A stretch of DNA of 11,701 nt from the NCBI GenBank assembly GCA_947632165.1, contig CANROI010000028.1:1-11701 (forward strand), read 5' to 3'. Positions 7,388 to 10,326 of this stretch are shown here, in pieces. The position numbers and the translations under genes were made by a program. This DNA comes from an uncultured Clostridia bacterium (GTDB taxonomy: Bacteria; Bacillota; Clostridia; Christensenellales; Borkfalkiaceae). The notes beneath the pieces are model-generated. The model worked only from the letters and a program-made list of their open reading frames with translations, did no database searches and was not told the origin of the DNA. Numbering within the stretch: the first letter of the stretch is position 1; each line of letters begins with the position of its first letter.

Positions 7388-7595
7388 TTAAGCCTTTATT
7401 ATGTCGATCGGATTTTTTCTCGCCGTTTTGATGACAGGAAATACCGTTGCAAGGGCTGCAACGCCGAAATGATCAGTAGCAATGCCAAAATCGGGCAGAA
7501 TGCCTACATTGAATGAGGGGACGAAATCAACCGAGACGTTCCGCAACGCAGTCGTGCTGATCCCCTTTTTTCGTTAACTCTTTTATCTCTAACAT
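7388..7595 (-). pseudogene. Remnant of a fused ABC transporter ATPase-permease, internally deleted and frameshifted
   Basis: The ATG at 7595 starts MLEIKELTKK, a typical opening of MacB/FtsX-type ABC ATPases. One frame over, the reading continues ISTTALRNVSVDF, which matches the next stretch of such ATPases just before the Walker A strand. It then passes straight into FNVGILPDFGI and ends AALATVFPVIKTARKNPIDIIKA (7388 stop; shown in part), which resembles the C-terminal end of FtsX-like permeases (a final membrane helix followed by xPIDIIR/K). Walker A, signature and Walker B motifs and nearly all of the permease are missing. The frame change sits in the run A6G4 (7570-7579) and fits one extra A. 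The ATG is 5 bases past the lipoprotein stop, so both belonged to one operon. Alternative: a chance resemblance, made unlikely by matches at both ends. Confidence 0.6.
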
Positions 7596-7600
7596 GATCT

Positions 7601-7822
7601 TTATAATGCACGCCAACCGGCGTAAAGTCTGAATTCCGCGCCCTCTTCGATCGTGGGGGAGACGTTAAAGTCCCAGACATTGATACACTGCGGCTCGGTA
7701 TACCAACCGATAAATGTATATCCGCTCCTGACGGGACTTTTAGGCGGATTTATTTTTTCTCCCGATTGAATGTGATCAAGACTGTAATATCCCTCATTGA
7801 TTGCGTCAGAATAGTTGTTCAT
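7601..7822 (-). CDS. B-repeat (InlB/Flg_new type) fragment, second frame of a split lipoprotein
   Basis: A 73-residue frame whose C-terminal half is one Listeria-Bacteroides B-repeat: PPKSPVRSGYTFIGWYT (27-43), then VWDF and FRLYAGW, the pattern P..P.r.GYtF.GWYt...wdF....LYA.W. Such beta-grasp repeats occur on surface proteins of Firmicutes. It has no signal peptide and no ribosome binding site; its ATG overlaps the stop of the preceding frame as ATGA. The upstream frame supplies a lipoprotein signal, so the two were probably one gene of about 120 codons, now shifted by one base. Translation by reinitiation at ATGA cannot be ruled out. Confidence 0.65.
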   Translation of the reverse strand: MNNYSDAINEGYYSLDHIQSGEKINPPKSPVRSGYTFIGWYTEPQCINVWDFNVSPTIEEGAEFRLYAGWRAL

Positions 7823-7968
7823 CGAAAATATCCATCTATATATTCTTTATAGCCTCTGCTACATCCTGTAACAAAGCAAGCAATTAGCGAAACAATCAGG
7901 GAAAGGCTCATTGTCCGCATAAAAGTTTTTAATGCTTTTCGTTCCATACATTTATATCTTCTTTCCAT
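7819..7968 (-). CDS. Lipoprotein signal fragment, first frame of a split B-repeat lipoprotein
   Basis: A 49-residue frame with an excellent ribosome binding site (AAGGAGG, 5 bases before ATG 7968). Residues 12-36 are a basic then hydrophobic signal ending in the lipobox VTGC (Cys36). After Cys36 only 13 residues remain (SRGYKEYIDGYFR). The frame then stops in ATGA, where the B-repeat frame begins. A longer start at 8067 is unlikely because it lies upstream of the predicted transcription start (about 8063). The gene is faced by the XRE regulator and its promoter is covered by the three operators. It is probably the broken front half of a surface lipoprotein. Confidence 0.65.
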   Translation of the reverse strand: MERRYKCMERKALKTFMRTMSLSLIVSLIACFVTGCSRGYKEYIDGYFR

Positions 7969-7987
7969 ATGATCCTCCTTAACTCCT

Positions 7988-8016
7988 GTTATAACATATT
8001 TCCGAATCATTGTGAA
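7988..8016 (-). promoter_or_regulatory. Second, proximal promoter of the lipoprotein operon
   Basis: TTCACA (8016-8011), 17-base spacer, TATAAC (7993-7988). Transcription would start near 7981, directly at the ribosome binding site (7980-7974), so the leader would be very short. It lies outside the three operators and could give basal expression independent of the repressor. Confidence 0.45.
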
Positions 8017-8048
8017 TAAATGATGTGGCTTTTTTTGACCACGGGAAC

Positions 8049-8063
8049 GGAACATTCTGTTCC
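8049..8063. promoter_or_regulatory. Operator O1 (GGAACA-N3-TGTTCC)
   Basis: GGAACATTCTGTTCC, a perfect 6+6 inverted repeat around three bases. It covers the expected start point (about 8063) of the minus-strand promoter 8070-8099. First of three sites with centres at 8056, 8085 and 8114. Confidence 0.85.
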
Positions 8064-8069
8064 ACATAT

Positions 8070-8099
8070 ATTATAACGGAACAAACTGTTCCACGTCAA
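8070..8099 (-). promoter_or_regulatory. Main promoter of the lipoprotein operon, covered by operators
   Basis: TTGACG (8099-8094), 18-base spacer and perfect TATAAT (8075-8070) on the minus strand. Operator O2 fills the spacer and O1 the start point, so a bound repressor would exclude RNA polymerase. Confidence 0.8.
8078..8092. promoter_or_regulatory. Operator O2 (GGAACA-N3-TGTTCC)
   Basis: GGAACAAACTGTTCC, again perfect 6+6 arms. It sits exactly between the -35 and -10 boxes of the minus-strand promoter. Confidence 0.85.
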
Positions 8100-8106
8100 G
8101 AGATTT

Positions 8107-8121
8107 GGAACAATTTGTTCT
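8107..8121. promoter_or_regulatory. Operator O3 (GGAACA-N3-TGTTCT)
   Basis: GGAACAATTTGTTCT, with one arm base changed. It ends 11 bases before the ATG of the XRE gene and overlaps the first base of TAAAAT (8121-8126), a possible -10 for that gene, so it is placed for autoregulation. Confidence 0.8.
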
Positions 8122-8132
8122 AAAATATTTTT

Positions 8133-8339
8133 ATGAATCAGTTTGAATCAAGGTTGAATGAACTTCGCAGTGAGAAAAACATGTCAAGGGCGGAACTCGC
8201 CGAAAAATTACATGTGTCGACCAGGTTGATTTCTTATTGGGAGACGGGAAAACGGGAATGCTCTTTTGATATGCTGATCGCGATCGCGGACATCCTCGAT
8301 ACCACCGTCGATTTTCTGCTCGGCAGAACCGACTATTGA
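8133..8339 (+). CDS. Small XRE/Cro-CI family transcriptional regulator
   Basis: A 68-residue protein that is a single helix-turn-helix domain: LNELRSEKNMSRAELAEKL, then the recognition helix region HVSTRLISYWETGKRECSF, and the usual end LIAIADILDTTVDFLLGRTDY (segments given in order). It has no second domain, so it should act as a plain DNA-binding dimer. Three palindromic sites lie between it and the divergent lipoprotein operon, so it most likely represses that operon and itself. There is no ribosome binding site before ATG 8133, and a possible -10 (TAAAAT, 8121-8126) would start transcription at about the ATG itself, as in leaderless repressor mRNAs. A clear -35 box is not visible. Two stem-loops without a T-run follow the stop (8347-8394). 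Confidence 0.93.
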   Translation: MNQFESRLNELRSEKNMSRAELAEKLHVSTRLISYWETGKRECSFDMLIAIADILDTTVDFLLGRTDY

Positions 8340-8346
8340 CCCGCTT

Positions 8347-8394
8347 CCCCGGTGATCTGCTTTCCGGGGCGCTTTCGTCTTCTTGCCGAAAGCG
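8347..8394. other. Two stem-loops behind the XRE gene
   Basis: CCCCGG/CCGGGG (8347-8352, 8364-8369), followed at once by CGCTTTCG/CGAAAGCG (8370-8377, 8387-8394). Neither is followed by a T-run, so they are not standard intrinsic terminators. A third weaker stem (8434-8454) lies just behind the GIY-YIG gene. They occupy the gap between two convergent genes and may limit read-through. Confidence 0.45.
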
Positions 8395-8459
8395 GCGTTC
8401 TTCGTCCGAAAGATTCCAAAAGAACTCGCCGCTCGCGGAAATACGCTTCCCGCGATAAA

Positions 8460-9131
8460 TTATTTCCCCATCCGCCGACGAATGTCGTTCAACCATTCGC
8501 CGTTATACTTAAAATATTTTGGTCCTGCGAGCGGACTTTTGCTGCCCGTCAGTTCCATCGCGAGGGCGGAAAGCGACCAGATCTTTCCATCGTATTCCAC
8601 ATGTCTGTCGTCTGCAACAACGCATGTCTTGCCCGAGTTTTCGTTCGCCGCATTGCTGTACTCTATCACGGAACCGACGGGAATATCCACCATCGCGAAA
8701 CTGAACGGCGCCATTCTCTCATGCGATTCCTCTTCTATTTCGGCCGCGGCATCTTCTTCTGCCTTTTGCTTGGCGGTGGCCGCGTGTTTCTTTAATCTGC
8801 TTTGCGTGCCGTGGATTTCGGCCATGGCCTCGAACAACGCATAAGCGTCTTCGGCAGACATTGCATAAAACTCCCTGACCCGTTTTTTGCCGTCCACATT
8901 GTCAATCGCGCGCAAATTGGGATTCAGCTTATCAATGATATTGTGCAATTTCATATCAGTAAGTCTCGCATCTACTTCATAGGTGGCATAGACACGAAAC
9001 GCGAATGGGGTGCATTCGCTCCTGTTCAGTTGTGCAAGGCGCGTCTTCATGTCGTCCGCATAACCGATCTTGACATACTCTTTGAAGGACGGATTCGTCA
9101 ATATGTATATGACTCCCCTTTTTTCGGACAT
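8460..9131 (-). CDS. GIY-YIG nuclease-family protein (T5orf172-like) with C-terminal accessory domain
   Basis: A 223-residue protein. Residues 5-105 are a GIY-YIG fold of the T5orf172/MUG113 kind: GVIYILTNPSF (6-16), VKIGYADD (20-27), Arg31, His63 and the catalytic-type Glu87 in REFYA. A charged, probably helical linker (110-140) follows. The C-terminal part (about 143-221) has VGSVIEY, a VEYDGKIWSLSALAMELTG stretch and YFKYNGEWLND, resembling the small DNA-associated RAMA/DUF-type modules in which an SxSALA..L.G motif precedes a G-W/L turn; this is by pattern only. Start ATG 9131 has AAGGAGG 7 bases upstream. Nuclease activity is plausible but neither phage, restriction nor toxin role can be chosen; no methylase is adjacent. 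It has its own strong promoter. Confidence 0.9.
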   Translation of the reverse strand: MSEKRGVIYILTNPSFKEYVKIGYADDMKTRLAQLNRSECTPFAFRVYATYEVDARLTDMKLHNIIDKLNPNLRAIDNVDGKKRVREFYAMSAEDAYALFEAMAEIHGTQSRLKKHAATAKQKAEEDAAAEIEEESHERMAPFSFAMVDIPVGSVIEYSNAANENSGKTCVVADDRHVEYDGKIWSLSALAMELTGSKSPLAGPKYFKYNGEWLNDIRRRMGK

Positions 9132-9155
9132 GGTTACCCTCCTTGGTTCGATAGA

Positions 9156-9173
9156 ATTACTGTCAATAGTAAT
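9156..9173. promoter_or_regulatory. Inverted repeat at the GIY-YIG transcription start
   Basis: ATTACT (9156-9161) and AGTAAT (9168-9173) form a 6+6 inverted repeat with a 6-base spacer, just downstream of the -10 box and across the expected start point. It is placed like an operator; no regulator is known. Confidence 0.4.
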
Positions 9174-9176
9174 TTT

Positions 9177-9205
9177 ATTTTACAAGATAATTCAATTTTT
9201 GTCAA
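9177..9205 (-). promoter_or_regulatory. Near-consensus promoter of the GIY-YIG gene
   Basis: Perfect TTGACA (9205-9200), 17-base spacer and TAAAAT (9182-9177) on the minus strand. Confidence 0.85.
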
Positions 9206-9214
9206 GGTTTTTGC

Positions 9215-9354
9215 TCAAAACATAGCTTCCCCGAAATAAAGATTGCAATTTGTAAAAAGATCGGCAAACAGACTGCCCTGCTTCGCAATCGAATATGTGC
9301 CAAAGACTTGTCGAACGTACTCCTCTCGGGATACTTTTCAAGGATCGCTTCCAT
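9215..9354 (-). pseudogene. Possible small frameshifted coding remnant
   Basis: From ATG 9354 one frame reads MEAILEKYPERSTFDK; a neighbouring frame then gives VFGTYSIAKQGSLFADLF and ends GEAMF at a stop at 9215-9217. Together they would make a normal-looking stretch of about 46 residues, but it needs a frame change and has no clear ribosome binding site. I do not recognise the protein. It follows the TIGR04076-like gene by about 7 bases. It may be noncoding. Confidence 0.2.
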
Positions 9355-9361
9355 GTCTTAG

Positions 9362-9706
9362 TCAGACGTTCTGCTTGCAGTCCAACTTTGACTGCTCGTC
9401 GGTAGCTTCCAATTTGAAGATGACGGGGCGAAGTCCGTCGTTGCAACAGCAAATCGCAACGCCCTTTTCTTTGATCCAATCTCCGAAGTAAAACGTCGTT
9501 CCCCCTGCACCGTGCGCCAAAGCAAAAACATATTGATAGATCGCTTTCCACGCCTCATCGCAAAATCCGTCTGGTTTCGCGTAGTCGGCGAAGAACACTT
9601 GCCCTTCCTTCATCATCGGACAAGCCGAAAGTCCATCAACCCCATACTGCTCCGCAAGTTCCTGATGAAAAGTGGTCTTTAATACCGTAATTTTCACCTT
9701 GTTCAT
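9362..9706 (-). CDS. TIGR04076-like small cysteine-containing protein of unknown function
   Basis: A 114-residue soluble protein beginning MNKVKITVLKTTFHQELAEQ. It shows the pattern of the TIGR04076 family: CPMMKEGQVFFAD (29-41), GFCDEAWKAIYQYVFAL (47-63), a CCCNDGLRPVIFKLE block near residues 87-101, and several conserved Cys that could bind a metal or cluster. Function is not known. The start is ATG 9706, with a modest G-rich site (GGGGGA) 4 bases upstream; an in-frame ATG at 9745 lies only about 3 bases from the predicted transcription start and its extra 13 residues are not family-like. The last 10 or so residues (EQSKLDCKQNV) look unlike a conserved end. Confidence 0.8.
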   Translation of the reverse strand: MNKVKITVLKTTFHQELAEQYGVDGLSACPMMKEGQVFFADYAKPDGFCDEAWKAIYQYVFALAHGAGGTTFYFGDWIKEKGVAICCCNDGLRPVIFKLEATDEQSKLDCKQNV

Positions 9707-9754
9707 AAAGTCCCCCTTTTCGGGAAATAAAGGTTTTTTTGACATCGCAATGCT

Positions 9755-9783
9755 ATTATAGCATTTTGGAGGGGAAATATCAA
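9755..9783 (-). promoter_or_regulatory. Promoter of the TIGR04076-like gene
   Basis: TTGATA (9783-9778), 17-base spacer and perfect TATAAT (9760-9755) on the minus strand. The start point near 9748 leaves a leader of about 40 bases to ATG 9706. Confidence 0.8.
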
Positions 9784-9899
9784 GATTTTGTTTGTTTTTT
9801 GATAAAATTCGATGTCGTCAGTTCAAGTCCGGTAGGAAAGTAAAAATGGCAAAAAGACAGTCATAAGATGCAAATGTCGATACGTATGCGTTTTTTGTC
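9784..9899. other. Noncoding stretch with a tRNA-like fragment and an 11-bp inverted repeat
   Basis: No gene seen. On the plus strand 9813-9840 resembles the T-arm and 3' acceptor part of the tRNA-Asn found at 10266-10326 on the opposite strand (about 21 of 28 bases, including TGTCGTCAGTTC). GCAAAAAGACA (9849-9859) is the exact inverted copy of TGTCTTTTTGC (9896-9906), whose second half opens repeat copy A. Confidence 0.4.
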
Positions 9900-10064
9900 T
9901 TTTTGCGACGGAATAGCGATCGTTGCGCGAACTAAAACTGCCTTCCGCAATATAACGTGCCGATCGCGTCACTGACGACTCGTCCAAGTACGTGCGCCTA
10001 TCAGCGCACGCAAAAAAGCCCGAGACGTTTTCACGCCTCGGGCTTTTTTTGGCTGCTCCTGTCA
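9900..10064. repeat. Tandem repeat unit, copy A (structured, with terminator)
   Basis: Almost identical to 10117-10280: outside one hairpin loop only three bases differ. The unit holds an interrupted stem (GCGATCG-TT-GCGCG 9916-9929 with CGTGC-CGATCGC 9956-9967), a 7-bp hairpin CGTGCGC/GCGCACG (9991-10010) and an intrinsic terminator (10012-10043). It ends in the 3' part of a tRNA-Asn remnant. Copies are 217 bases apart. No open frame is shared in a way that suggests protein. Confidence 0.9.
10012..10043 (-). terminator. Intrinsic tRNA terminator, copy A
   Basis: Minus strand: GCCCGAG-G-CGT, loop GAAA, ACG-T-CTCGGGC (11-bp stem with one G.T pair), then six T (10017-10012). It directly follows the truncated tRNA-Asn copy A. 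The plus strand also has a T-run (10044-10050), so it may work both ways. Confidence 0.85.
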
Positions 10065-10078
10065 ACTCGTAAGGAGCA
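10050..10078 (-). pseudogene. 29-base tRNA-Asn remnant with intact acceptor stem and CCA
   Basis: On the minus strand TGCTCCT (10078-10072), then TA (positions 8-9 of a tRNA), CGAGTTGAC, AGGAGCA (10060-10054), G and CCA (10052-10050). The 7-bp acceptor stem is perfect and discriminator G and CCA are kept. D arm, anticodon arm, variable loop and half the T arm are gone. The 3' part matches the tRNA-Asn at 10266-10326 except for one missing base in the T arm. It supplies the 5' end that the other copy lacks. It cannot be a working tRNA. Confidence 0.75.
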
Positions 10079-10116
10079 AAAACGCTCTCACGGCTTGAAA
10101 ACAGACCTATGCTACG
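10079..10116 (-). other. Former 5' flank of tRNA-Asn copy A
   Basis: This 38-base stretch, between tRNA remnant A and repeat copy B, is the natural upstream flank of the tRNA gene on the minus strand. No convincing promoter boxes are seen. It is absent from copy B, where recombinase DNA takes its place. Confidence 0.4.
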
Positions 10117-10280
10117 TTTTTGCGACGGAATAGCGATCGTTGCGCGGACTAAAACTGCCTTCCGCAATATAACGCGCCGATCGCGTCACTGACGACTCGT
10201 CCAAGTACGTGCGCTGATGGCGCACGTAAAAAAGCCCGAGACGTTTTCACGCCTCGGGCTTTTTTTGGCTGCTCCTGTCA
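10117..10280. repeat. Tandem repeat unit, copy B
   Basis: Second copy of the unit at 9900-10064. Its interrupted stem is GCGATCG-TT-GCGCG (10133-10146) with CGCGC-CGATCGC (10173-10184). Its hairpin is TACGTGCGC/GCGCACGTA (10206-10228) with loop TGATG, where copy A has CTATCA. The terminator (10228-10259) and tRNA 3' end follow. Confidence 0.9.
10228..10259 (-). terminator. Intrinsic terminator behind tRNA-Asn copy B
   Basis: Same 11-bp stem with GAAA loop as copy A (GCCCGAG arms at 10259-10253 and 10240-10234), followed by six T (10233-10228). It begins about 6 bases after the CCA end of the tRNA. Confidence 0.87.
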
Positions 10281-10326
10281 GACTCGAACTGACGACACCG
10301 CGGTTAACAGCCGCGTGCTCTCCCAA
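10266..10326 (-). tRNA. tRNA-Asn (GTT), 5' end missing, at the junction with a mobile element
   Basis: On the minus strand the parts read: TTGGGA and GAGC of the D arm (10326-10317), A, anticodon stem CGCGG/CCGCG around loop CTGTTAA (10310-10304, anticodon GTT, Asn), variable GTGTC, T arm GTCAG-TTCGAGT-CTGAC, acceptor strand AGGAGCA (10276-10270), discriminator G and encoded CCA (10268-10266). The 5' acceptor strand, bases 8-9 and first D-stem strand (about 16 bases, expected TGCTCCTTAGCTCAG or similar) are absent; the recombinase coding sequence stands there instead. As it stands it cannot fold into a tRNA, so it is best read as one half of an attachment site. Confidence 0.88.

Noticed and set aside
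7570..7579. Programmed frameshift at A6G4 in the ABC remnant
   Set aside because: The needed shift is +1, not the -1 slip typical of A-AAA-AAG sites, and the protein lacks its ATPase core anyway, so mutation is simpler.
8049..8121. Evenly spaced repeats as a short CRISPR-like array
   Set aside because: The 15-base palindromes with 14-base linkers are too short, the linkers hold promoter boxes, and an XRE gene adjoins; operators explain them.
8131..8496. Minus-strand open frame opposite the XRE gene
   Set aside because: No ribosome binding site or family pattern; it covers the well-supported XRE frame and intergenic hairpins.
10054..10078. TGCTCCT/AGGAGCA stem as an ordinary terminator
   Set aside because: No T-run follows on either strand in the right place, and the arms are the tRNA-Asn acceptor strands.
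9823..10167. Minus-strand open frame of 114 codons
   Set aside because: It runs through a terminator, hairpins and both repeat copies and shows no protein family pattern.
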